From: Maribacter zhoushanensis
GTDB lineage: Bacteria; Bacteroidota; Bacteroidia; Flavobacteriales; Flavobacteriaceae
DNA: 64,000 nt
Reading direction: 5' to 3'
Assembly: GCF_029350975.1 (NCBI RefSeq)
Contig: NZ_JARKMR010000001.1
Coordinates: 1,178,001 to 1,242,000 of the forward strand
The stretch's first letter is position 1. The number at the start of each line of letters is the position of its first letter. A program made the translations under genes and the position numbers. This document shows, in pieces, positions 37,977 through 45,687 of the stretch. The notes below the pieces were generated by a model. That model did no database searches. It was not told where the DNA came from and saw only the letters and a list, made by a program, of their open reading frames with translations.

Positions 37977-39554
37977 ATGTATACCGCTATTACATTTATT
38001 GCGTTTACCGCCTTTGTTGCCTTTTATTCATGGTTTAAACTAAGAAAAGAAAAACTGGACTCTAAGGACGGATATTTTCTTGGAGGAAGAAGTTTAACGG
38101 GCGTGGTTATTGCCGGCTCAATGTTATTGACAAATATTTCTACTGAACATTTAATAGGTATGAACGGCTCGTCTTATAAAAACGGGTTCATCATAATTGC
38201 TTGGGAGATAACATCTGCATTGGCATTAGTGGTGGCGGCTATATATTTTGTTCCCAAATATTTAAAAATGGGATTGACCACGATACCCGAGTATTTAGAA
38301 AAAAGGTTTGACAGCACCACTAGAACTTTGGTAGCGCTATTTTTAATGGTTTCCTTCATTATAACATTGCTGCCAATTGTACTTTATACCGGTGCAATCA
38401 ATATTGAAAGTATTTTTAATATATCAGAAGTGCTTGATGTTTCAAAAGAACAAGGGTTGTGGATCACTGTGGTCTGTATAGGTATTCTTGGCTCTATATA
38501 CGCCATATTTGGTGGTCTTAAAGCTGTTGCCATTTCAGACACGATTAATGGCTATGGTTTGTTAATCGGTGGTTTGGCAATACCTATTATAGCTTTATTT
38601 GGTATAGGTGATGGTAATCTATTTGATGGTTTGTCTAAAGTATACAACCATAGCCCAGAGAAATTTAATGTTATTGGGGCTAAAGACTCTGTACTACCAT
38701 TTGAAGTGCTTTTTACAGGGCTTATCATTAATCAGCTATATTTCTGGAGTATGAACCAAACCATTATTCAACGAGCCCTTGGTGCCAAGAATTTGGTAGA
38801 GGCACAAAAGGGTCTTCTCTTTACGGGAGTTTTAAAAATTTTAGTCCCTATAATCATTATTCTACCTGGTGTAATCGCCTTTTACTATTTTGGTGATTCT
38901 CTTTATGACAATCAAGATATGATCTATCCTGAGCTTGTTAAAAAGGTTTTGCCTATTGGTTTTGTTGGTGTATTCGCTGCAATTATTATGGGAGCCGTGC
39001 TAAGCACTTTTAATAGTGTATTGAACAGTGCTGCAACTATTTTCAGTATAGATGTTTTTAAACGGCATTTTGGTAAGAATGCAAGCGATAAAAAATTGGT
39101 AAGAATAGGGAAAATTACATCTACCATTCTTGCGGTGTTTGCTATTCTGGTAGCGCCTATGGTGGCAAATGCGCCAGACGGACTTTATCAGCTATTACAG
39201 CAATTAAACGGTATTTTCTTTATACCGATAGCTTCGATTATGTTAGCAGGTTTCTTTCTGAATAAAGTATCTGCCATGGCTGCCAAAGTAGCTTTGCTTG
39301 TTGGTTTAACGTTCTACATCTTAACTACTTTTGTGTTCAAGGTTGATATTCATTTTGTACATATTTGGGGAATTGAATTTGTTCTAAATGTATTGGTGAT
39401 GTTCATTGTTTCATATTTCTATCCTAATCATAAAGGAACAATAGAAGAAGATCATGATTATGTGGAAATGAAAGAATGGAGGTATACAAAGCCTATGGCT
39501 ATTATCTTATGTATTATTACCGTAGTGATATATGTACTATTGGGTACAAATTAA
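37977..39554 (+). CDS. sodium:solute symporter (SSS family)
   Basis: The 525-aa integral membrane protein has about 14 hydrophobic segments and SSS-family motifs: the DGYFLGGRSLTG N-terminus (about 31-42), TNISTEHLIGMNGSSYKNG (about 53-71), the GGLKAVAISDTINGYG stretch (about 180-195) and LSTFNSVLNSAATIFSIDVFKR (about 343-364). It is in the SGLT-like branch, which includes sugar and inositol transporters. Next to MIOX, the most economical substrate is myo-inositol or a released monosaccharide, but it is not proven. The gap to MIOX contains a terminator, so it may have its own promoter. Confidence 0.88.
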   Translation: MYTAITFIAFTAFVAFYSWFKLRKEKLDSKDGYFLGGRSLTGVVIAGSMLLTNISTEHLIGMNGSSYKNGFIIIAWEITSALALVVAAIYFVPKYLKMGLTTIPEYLEKRFDSTTRTLVALFLMVSFIITLLPIVLYTGAINIESIFNISEVLDVSKEQGLWITVVCIGILGSIYAIFGGLKAVAISDTINGYGLLIGGLAIPIIALFGIGDGNLFDGLSKVYNHSPEKFNVIGAKDSVLPFEVLFTGLIINQLYFWSMNQTIIQRALGAKNLVEAQKGLLFTGVLKILVPIIIILPGVIAFYYFGDSLYDNQDMIYPELVKKVLPIGFVGVFAAIIMGAVLSTFNSVLNSAATIFSIDVFKRHFGKNASDKKLVRIGKITSTILAVFAILVAPMVANAPDGLYQLLQQLNGIFFIPIASIMLAGFFLNKVSAMAAKVALLVGLTFYILTTFVFKVDIHFVHIWGIEFVLNVLVMFIVSYFYPNHKGTIEEDHDYVEMKEWRYTKPMAIILCIITVVIYVLLGTN

Positions 39555-39746
39555 TAGGTTGTTTTTTGGTGCGGATTAAGGTTTATGTCGTACTCAATTA
39601 GTAAAACTAGAAACAATTCAATTACGAAATATGTAACTATAATTTCAAGGTATTTTAATTTCAACAGGCGTTTAAGTCTATAAAATGGTGCCAGAGCTCC
39701 GTGTTTAATACACTCTTCATTGAGAATTATGCCTTATAAAACCTAA

Positions 39747-39780
39747 AAAACCCTGCAAATATTAAAATTTGCAGGGTTTT
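39747..39780. terminator. bidirectional terminator
   Basis: A 14-bp perfect stem (AAAACCCTGCAAAT / ATTTGCAGGGTTTT) with a 6-nt loop lies 7 bp beyond the tRNA 3' end. It ends the minus-strand tRNA transcript and possibly the plus-strand symporter transcript. Confidence 0.85.
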
Positions 39781-39787
39781 GTTTTTG

Positions 39788-39861
39788 TGACCTCGACAGG
39801 ATTCAAACCTGTAACCTCTTGAGCCGTAATCAAGTGCGCTATTCAGTTGCGCCACGAGGCC
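39788..39861 (-). tRNA. tRNA-Arg (anticodon ACG)
   Basis: On the minus strand a 74-nt cloverleaf folds: 7-bp acceptor stem GGCCTCG / CGAGGTC (one G-T pair), D arm GCGC/GCGC, anticodon stem CTTGA/TCAAG with loop TTACGGC and anticodon ACG (39825-39827), and T arm ACAGG/CCTGT with TTTGAAT loop. Discriminator is A and CCA is not encoded. It reads CGU-type arginine codons. Confidence 0.93.
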
Positions 39862-39937
39862 ATTTTGATTTTTCCCTTAGCGGGGTGCAAATATATTTCT
39901 TTTTACATTTACCACAAAATAAAGAACACAATATTAA

Positions 39938-40450
39938 ATGGATTTTAAAAGCTTAATTAGAGATGTGCCTGATTTTCCTAAAGAAGGAGTCGTTTTTAAA
40001 GACATAACTTTATTACTTCAGAACCCTAAAGCACTTCATGAAACAGCAAATGCATTGCATGATTTGTTAAATGGTCAGCAGATAGACAAGGTGGTTGGTA
40101 TGGAAAGCAGAGGTTTTATATTTGGACCTATGTTGGCTCAAAAATTAAATGCTGGTTTTGTACCTGTACGCAAACCTGGTAAGCTGCCGTCTACCACTTT
40201 GAGTGAAACTTATGATTTGGAATATGGTACGGATACCTTAGAAATTCATATTGATGGTATTGAGAAAGGGGATAAGGTGTTAATACATGATGATGTGTTG
40301 GCGACAGGTGGTACTGCTAAAGCAACATGTAATTTAATAGAAAAATTGGGTGGAGAAATAGTTCAGTGTAATTTTCTAATTGAACTTACTTTTTTAGAAG
40401 GCGTTTCTAAAATTAGCGATTATGCCGTGAAATCTCTGGTTAAATACTAG
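39938..40450 (+). CDS. apt: adenine phosphoribosyltransferase
   Basis: Apt salvages adenine with PRPP to make AMP in the cytoplasm. The 170-aa protein has the normal length, the N-terminal IRDVPDFPKEGVVFKDI, the ESRGFIFG segment (about 57-64) and the PRPP-binding loop VLIHDDVLATGGTAKA (about 117-132). The stop codon overlaps the convergent 58-aa gene's stop (shared CTAG at 40447-40450). Confidence 0.95.
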   Translation: MDFKSLIRDVPDFPKEGVVFKDITLLLQNPKALHETANALHDLLNGQQIDKVVGMESRGFIFGPMLAQKLNAGFVPVRKPGKLPSTTLSETYDLEYGTDTLEIHIDGIEKGDKVLIHDDVLATGGTAKATCNLIEKLGGEIVQCNFLIELTFLEGVSKISDYAVKSLVKY

Positions 40451-40623
40451 TCCAACGCTTTTTTGGTAATAAAATAGCGCCAACCAATAAGAGCCATTTG
40501 TAATTTGCTAGCTTTGGATAAATCTAATTGCTGTTTACTGTAAGAAGGTAATATGGCTTTATTTAGCTTGGCTATTAATTTGTAGAGCTTCTTTTTCAAT
40601 TTAAAATTTTTATAAAAATACAT
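40447..40623 (-). CDS. small basic protein (58 aa), conserved-looking flavobacterial type
   Basis: The minus-strand frame from ATG 40623 to TAG 40447 gives a 58-aa, lysine-rich protein. It has a basic N-terminus, a central LPSYSKQQLDLSKASK segment (about 26-41) and a C-terminal IGWRYFITKKALD. I recall similar short proteins in flavobacterial genomes, sometimes labelled 'SsrA-binding protein', but it is far too short to be SmpB and I assign no function. It is tail-to-tail with apt, their stop codons sharing the palindrome CTAG. The codon use and amino acid composition look like coding sequence. Confidence 0.7.
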   Translation of the reverse strand: MYFYKNFKLKKKLYKLIAKLNKAILPSYSKQQLDLSKASKLQMALIGWRYFITKKALD

Positions 40624-41177
40624 AAATTACTTAACGCTTGATCAAGTCGTTAAGTAGCTATGAATGTAATTTCTTAAAAAATGTTTAGTGGTAAACCAAG
40701 GTTACGATTATACTTAAGATTAAGACAACAAGAAGTTTTATTAAAGTAATCATATTTTAAAGTTTTAGTGGTTGATAATTTTAGATTGTTTTCGAAAGAT
40801 ATCATTGTAGTAGTGTTCCCACAAATAAAAATTGATAAAATAATGATTTTGAATACTAATATGTAAGTGTATAAATTATATACATTATAATAAATAACAC
40901 GTATTCTATAAATAAGTTTATTTATGTAAGTATAATTATGATTTTAGTATTGGTTTGTAATAATTGTAGGCTATTTTTGAGTGGTATTTAAAAATCGTAG
41001 ACCTAAAATTCAGTAAAATAGCTTAAAAAGTGTCATTCCATTCTACTTTATAGAAATGTGCAATGTTTTAAGTACATCGTAATTTAATAATTAGTTGGTG
41101 CTATTTTAGGTTATAGATGACATCAATTGTCATGTGCCGTCACATATCTTCTAATTATATTTGTCAAAATTCTTTTC
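40624..41177. other. 554-bp AT-rich intergenic region
   Basis: No standard gene was found between the small basic protein and the antiporter. The only candidate is a 22-codon hydrophobic minus-strand ORF at 40685-40753. The rest is very AT-rich; it should contain the promoter for the 58-aa gene and for the antiporter. Confidence 0.5.
40685..40753 (-). CDS. possible 22-aa hydrophobic micropeptide
   Basis: ATG 40753 to TAA encodes a peptide of 22 residues, almost all of it a membrane helix (MITLIKLLVVLILSIIVTL core) ending VYH. Such short helices are found as real membrane micropeptides but also arise by chance in AT-rich DNA. It lies 61 bp upstream of the 58-aa gene on the same strand. Support is weak. 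Confidence 0.25.
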   Translation of the reverse strand: MITLIKLLVVLILSIIVTLVYH

Positions 41178-42116
41178 ATGCAAGATTTCTTATTTATAGT
41201 TGGAGGGTTAGTATTACTAATAGCAGGGGGTAACTGGCTATTGAAAGCTGCGGTCGATTTATCGTTAAAGCTTAAAATACCTAAAATTGTAATAGGTATG
41301 ACGGTGGTATCTTTTGCTACATCAGCGCCAGAGCTTATAGTAAGTATAAACGCCGCTTTAGATGGTTTTCCTGATTTGGCACTTGGTAATGTGGTAGGTT
41401 CAAATATCGCTAATTTAGGGTTGGTACTTGCTATTACTATTTTGCTTAGTCCTATAGATGTAAGTAAAAGTTTTTATACTACAGATTGGCCTGTAATGAT
41501 GATTGCTTCTTTACTTTTCTTTTTCTTTATTTATTTCGATGGTGTAATTCAGCAATATGAGGGTATTGTTATGGTGGTCTTTCTGTTTTTCTTTCTAGTG
41601 TATCTATTGCGGTTTCAAAAGCCAGCGGTCATTGATGAAGAAGATGAGCCAGATGTTATGATGCCTACGTATAAGACAGCATTGTTCTTAGGATTAGGTG
41701 GTGGGGCACTTTGGGGCGGTTCTGAGCTGCTAATTAGTGGAGCGGTAGGTATGGCAACCGCATTCGGAGTTAGTGAACGTGTAATAGCAATAACTATAGT
41801 TTCTGTCGGTACAAGTATTCCTGAACTTGCAGCATCTATAATTGCAGTGGTGAAAAAGGAAAAAGCAATTTCATTAGGGAATTTAATAGGTTCTAATATT
41901 TTTAATCTGTTAGCAGTTTTAGGAATCACTTCCATTATAACACCCATATCGGTCATGGACCAAGGCTTATTGACCAATGATATTTTCTGGATGTTAGGTA
42001 TTTCATTCTTAATATTACCGCTAGTTTTTATACCTAAAGGATTGAGATTGGGTTGGAGAGATGGTCTGGTACTTGTTTCAATTTATTTGGCATTTGTATA
42101 TGTCACCATCTCATAA
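41178..42116 (+). CDS. calcium/sodium antiporter (CaCA family)
   Basis: This 312-aa inner-membrane protein has ten hydrophobic segments and the two inverted alpha-repeats of the CaCA family: GMTVVSFATSAPELIVSINAAL with GNVVGSNIANLGL (about 39-90) and ITIVSVGTSIPELAASIIAVV with GNLIGSNIFNLLAV (about 195-255). It exchanges Na+ or H+ for Ca2+, as in E. coli YrbG. The frame is open from 41127, but ATG 41178 (MQDFLFIVGG) matches the family start. A terminator follows. Confidence 0.92.
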   Translation: MQDFLFIVGGLVLLIAGGNWLLKAAVDLSLKLKIPKIVIGMTVVSFATSAPELIVSINAALDGFPDLALGNVVGSNIANLGLVLAITILLSPIDVSKSFYTTDWPVMMIASLLFFFFIYFDGVIQQYEGIVMVVFLFFFLVYLLRFQKPAVIDEEDEPDVMMPTYKTALFLGLGGGALWGGSELLISGAVGMATAFGVSERVIAITIVSVGTSIPELAASIIAVVKKEKAISLGNLIGSNIFNLLAVLGITSIITPISVMDQGLLTNDIFWMLGISFLILPLVFIPKGLRLGWRDGLVLVSIYLAFVYVTIS

Positions 42117-42138
42117 GTTGGTTGAGCAAAAACAAATA

Positions 42139-42172
42139 AAAAACGCCTTGGAAAAATATCCAAGGCGTTTTT
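42139..42172. terminator. bidirectional terminator
   Basis: A 14-bp stem (AAAAACGCCTTGGA / TCCAAGGCGTTTTT) with a 6-nt loop lies between the convergent antiporter and glutamine synthetase genes. Confidence 0.9.
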
Positions 42173-42197
42173 AGTATAATCGACAATTAATTTGGTA

Positions 42198-43220
42198 TTA
42201 GATCTTTGCAGACTTTACGGTCTTAATAATTCTAGCTGCAATTTTGTATGGATCACCGTTAGAAGCTGGTCTTCTATCTTCTAACCATCCTTTATATCCT
42301 TTTTCGACAGCAATTAATGGAATACGTATAGATGCACCTCTATCTGAGATACCCCATGAGAAATCATTAATAGAAGCTGTTTCATGTAAACCTGTTAAAC
42401 GTTGGTCGTTAAACTCACCGTAAACAGCAATGTGTTCTTTTACAAATGGTCTGAAAGACTCACAGATTGCAGCGTAAACATCTTTACTACCACTAGTTCT
42501 TAAAGCAGTGTTAGAGAAGTTGGCATGCATACCTGATCCATTCCAATCCATATCTTTTCCTAATGGCTTTGGGTGGTAATCTATGTAGTAACCATATTTT
42601 TCAGTTAATCTGTCAAGTAAATATCTAGCGATCCAGATTTCATCACCTGCTTTCTTAGCACCTTTAGCGAATAATTGAAACTCCCATTGTCCAGAAGCAA
42701 CTTCTTGATTGATACCTTCAAAGTTTAAACCTGCATCGATACATAAATCGGCATGCTCTTCAACTAAACCTCTACCGTGTGTATTTTTACCACCAACTGA
42801 ACAGTAGTACATACCTTGTGGAGCAGGATAACCACCAATAGGGAAACCTAATGGTAATTGTGTTTTAGTATCCATAATGAAATACTCTTGCTCAAAACCG
42901 AACCAGAAATCTTGATCTTCATCATCAATAGTAGATCTACCGTTAGAAACGTGGGGTGTTCCGTCAGCATTCATTACTTCTGTCATTACCAAATAACCGT
43001 TGATCCTAGCTGGATCTGGGTATATAGCTACAGGTACTAACAAACAATCTGAAGATCCACCTTCGGCTTGTCTTGTAGATGATCCGTCAAAAGACCAGTT
43101 ACCTAATTCTTCAAGAGTTCCTTTAAAATCTTCATGCTCTTCAACCTTTGTTTTGCTTCGCATGTTTTGAGTTGGAAAGTATCCATCTAACCAGATGTAT
43201 TCTAATTTAATTTTGGCCAT
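42198..43220 (-). CDS. glutamine synthetase type II (GSII)
   Basis: This 340-aa enzyme makes glutamine from glutamate, ammonia and ATP. It is of the eukaryote-like GSII type: EYIWLDGYFPTQNMRSKT near the start, NWSFDGSSTRQAEGGSSDCLLVP (about 42-64), FGFEQEYFI (about 107-115), GINQEVASGQWEFQ (about 168-181), the NGSGMHANFS segment (about 232-241) and the DRGASIRIP substrate loop (about 293-301). It is shorter than plant enzymes (about 355). It is divergent from a GSIII gene; a TATTTTTG -7 candidate lies at 43253-43260 on the minus strand. Confidence 0.95.
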   Translation of the reverse strand: MAKIKLEYIWLDGYFPTQNMRSKTKVEEHEDFKGTLEELGNWSFDGSSTRQAEGGSSDCLLVPVAIYPDPARINGYLVMTEVMNADGTPHVSNGRSTIDDEDQDFWFGFEQEYFIMDTKTQLPLGFPIGGYPAPQGMYYCSVGGKNTHGRGLVEEHADLCIDAGLNFEGINQEVASGQWEFQLFAKGAKKAGDEIWIARYLLDRLTEKYGYYIDYHPKPLGKDMDWNGSGMHANFSNTALRTSGSKDVYAAICESFRPFVKEHIAVYGEFNDQRLTGLHETASINDFSWGISDRGASIRIPLIAVEKGYKGWLEDRRPASNGDPYKIAARIIKTVKSAKI

Positions 43221-43326
43221 AATATGTTCGTTATTTTTTAATAAAAGACAAACAAAAATATGTTTTTTATGATTTGGTTGCGTTTTTTTAGGGGGTTAAT
43301 GTCAAAAAATTAAATTTATTGTTTTA

Positions 43327-43348
43327 TACCCCTATTTTTTATCGGGTA
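43327..43348. promoter_or_regulatory. candidate nitrogen-control palindrome between GSII and GSIII
   Basis: TACCCC and CGGGTA arms are separated by 10 bp, ending 1 bp before the TTTG -33 element of the GSIII promoter. Similar ACCC...GGGT pairs lie upstream of the PII gene. The position suits an activator. Confidence 0.35.
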
Positions 43349-43349
43349 T

Positions 43350-43383
43350 TTTGTCATATTTATATTTATTGAACGTAATTTTG
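43350..43383 (+). promoter_or_regulatory. Bacteroidota-type promoter of the GSIII gene
   Basis: TTTG (43350-43353) and TAATTTTG (43376-43383) match the Bacteroidota -33 TTTG and -7 TAnnTTTG elements with a 22-bp spacer. The predicted transcription start is near 43390, which would favour ATG 43407 or a very short leader for ATG 43395. Confidence 0.5.
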
Positions 43384-43394
43384 CTAAATTAATA

Positions 43395-45593
43395 ATGAAT
43401 TTAGATATGAAGTCATCAAGATTTACTGCTATAACCGAAAGTCAAAAGAGAAATAGCATTGCTATTGAGGAGAAGGGAAGACGATCAGATTTGTTCGGTG
43501 TTAATGTGTTCAATGAAAAGAAAATGCTGCAATACCTTACCAAAGATGCCTTAGAGAGTTTAAAAGGTGCTATGGTATCAGGATCTAAAATAGATAGAAA
43601 AATTGCAGATCAAGTGGCAGAGGCCATTAAGGGTTGGGCAATTAGTATGGGAGCTACACATTATACACATTGGTTTCAACCATTAACAGGTTCAACGGCA
43701 GAGAAACATGATGCATTTTTTGATCTTTTGCCAGATGGCACTGCCTTAGAAAAGTTTGGTGGAGGCCAATTGGTGCAGCAAGAACCAGATGCTTCAAGTT
43801 TTCCAAGTGGCGGAATTAGAAATACGTTCGAAGCTAGAGGTTATACTGCTTGGGATCCTTCTTCGCCAGCATTTATTTATGGTACAACATTATGCATCCC
43901 AACTATTTTTGTTTCATACACGGGTGAAGCTTTGGACAACAAAGCGCCTCTTTTAAGAGCTTTAAGTGCGGTAGATGATGCGGCTACTGCCGTTGCCAAG
44001 TATTTTGATAAAACGGTAACAAAAGTCAATGCAACTTTAGGCTGGGAACAAGAATATTTTTTGATCGATAAGGCACTGGCGCATTCTAGACCAGATATAA
44101 TGATGACGGGTCGTACTTTGGTGGGTGAAACTCCGGCTAAAGGGCAGCAGCTAGATGATCATTATTTTGGTGTGATACCAAGTCGTGTATTGAGTTTCAT
44201 GAGCGATTTAGAAAAAGAATGTACCAAACTAGGAATTCCTGTTAAGACAAGACATAATGAGGTGGCTCCAAATCAGTTTGAATTAGCACCTGTTTTTGAA
44301 GAGGCCAATCTTGCCATTGATCACAATTTATTATTGATGGATGTAATGGATAAAATTGCTGATAAACATCATTTTAAAGTGCTTTTTCATGAAAAACCAT
44401 TTGCAGGTATTAATGGTTCTGGTAAACATAACAACTGGTCTTTGGCAACAGATACCGGGGTAAATTTATTGAGCCCGGGTTCTACACCAATGAAAAATCT
44501 TCAATTTTTGACCTTCTTTATAAATACGATTAAAGCTGTAGATACTTATGAAGAGCTTTTACGTTCTTCAATAGCATCTGCAGGTAACGATCATCGTTTA
44601 GGTGCAAATGAAGCCCCACCAGCCATATTTTCAATTTTTGTAGGTTCACAATTAAGCAATGTTTTAGATGAATTAGAAGGGGTTTCTAAAGGAAAATTAT
44701 CTCCTGAAGAAAAAACAGAGCTAAAGCTGAACGTAGTAGGTAAAATCCCTGAAATTTTGATGGATAATACCGATCGTAACAGAACATCTCCTTTTGCTTT
44801 TACCGGAAATAAATTTGAAATGCGTGGCGTAGGTGCAAAAATGAACTGTGCCAAACCAATGACCATTTTAAATACCATAGTAGCAAAACAATTAAAAGAT
44901 TTTAAGAAGGAAGTTGATGTTTTGATCGATAAGAAAAGCTTAAAGAAAGATGAAGCTGTTTTTAATGTATTGCGTGAGTATATAAAAACATCTAAACGTA
45001 TTCGTTTTGATGGTGATGGGTATAGCACGGAGTGGGAAAATGAAGCCAAAAGAAGAAAATTAAGTAATAATAAAAATACTCCAGAGGCTCTAGAAATTTT
45101 ATCTTCTAAAGATAGTATAGCCTTGTTCGAATCAATGAACGTAATGAGCCAAGTAGAGGTCAGTGCGCGCCAAGAGGTAGATTTGGAGAATTACATTATG
45201 CATTTACAGATAGAGGGTAGGGTGTATAATGAACTGGTGTACGGTTATATTATGCCGGCAGCATTGGAATATCAAAATAAACTAGTTGAAAATGTGTCTG
45301 GTTTAAAAGAGATTTATGGTGCGGCGCATAAGAAGTTCTCTGAAGGACAGTTGACCATGATCGAAGATATTGCAGAACATGTGGTAGGTATCAAAAAAAT
45401 GGTAGATGCTATGGCAGATGCCCGTAAAAAAGCAAATGCTTTGAAAGACACTAAAAAGAAAGCCGATGCATATTGCCATAATGTAAAACCATATTTTTCA
45501 GAAATAAGAACGCATAGTGATAAGCTAGAAAAATTAATGGACAATAGGTTGTGGCCATTAACTAAGTACAGAGAATTGTTATTTATTGAGTAG
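43395..45593 (+). CDS. glutamine synthetase type III (GSIII)
   Basis: The 732-aa protein is the large GSIII form typical of Bacteroidota and cyanobacteria. Landmarks are FGVNVFNEKKM near the start, GATHYTHWFQPLTGSTAEKHDAF (about 80-102), the GWEQEYFLID catalytic strand (about 216-225), KTRHNEVAPNQFELAP (about 282-297), NGSGKHNNWSL (about 342-352) and the NDHRLGANEAPPAI segment (about 398-411). The C-terminal helical region (about 600-720) is GSIII-specific. ATG 43395 is annotated; ATG 43407 is a good alternative given the promoter position. It is divergent from GSII. Confidence 0.95.
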   Translation: MNLDMKSSRFTAITESQKRNSIAIEEKGRRSDLFGVNVFNEKKMLQYLTKDALESLKGAMVSGSKIDRKIADQVAEAIKGWAISMGATHYTHWFQPLTGSTAEKHDAFFDLLPDGTALEKFGGGQLVQQEPDASSFPSGGIRNTFEARGYTAWDPSSPAFIYGTTLCIPTIFVSYTGEALDNKAPLLRALSAVDDAATAVAKYFDKTVTKVNATLGWEQEYFLIDKALAHSRPDIMMTGRTLVGETPAKGQQLDDHYFGVIPSRVLSFMSDLEKECTKLGIPVKTRHNEVAPNQFELAPVFEEANLAIDHNLLLMDVMDKIADKHHFKVLFHEKPFAGINGSGKHNNWSLATDTGVNLLSPGSTPMKNLQFLTFFINTIKAVDTYEELLRSSIASAGNDHRLGANEAPPAIFSIFVGSQLSNVLDELEGVSKGKLSPEEKTELKLNVVGKIPEILMDNTDRNRTSPFAFTGNKFEMRGVGAKMNCAKPMTILNTIVAKQLKDFKKEVDVLIDKKSLKKDEAVFNVLREYIKTSKRIRFDGDGYSTEWENEAKRRKLSNNKNTPEALEILSSKDSIALFESMNVMSQVEVSARQEVDLENYIMHLQIEGRVYNELVYGYIMPAALEYQNKLVENVSGLKEIYGAAHKKFSEGQLTMIEDIAEHVVGIKKMVDAMADARKKANALKDTKKKADAYCHNVKPYFSEIRTHSDKLEKLMDNRLWPLTKYRELLFIE

Positions 45594-45687
45594 TCTTTTT
45601 TAATAATAAATAAAATTGAGGGAATTATTAAGCTGTTGAGAGGTTACAGTTTTAATGATTCCCTTATTTTTGCCACAAATTTATATT

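Noticed and set aside
4597-39554. Alginate or ulvan utilisation locus
   Set aside because: No polysaccharide lyase, no sulfatase and no unsaturated-uronyl hydrolase is present in the locus.
44591-45049. 152-codon minus-strand frame inside the GSIII gene
   Set aside because: It is antisense to a strongly conserved glutamine synthetase and has no family features.
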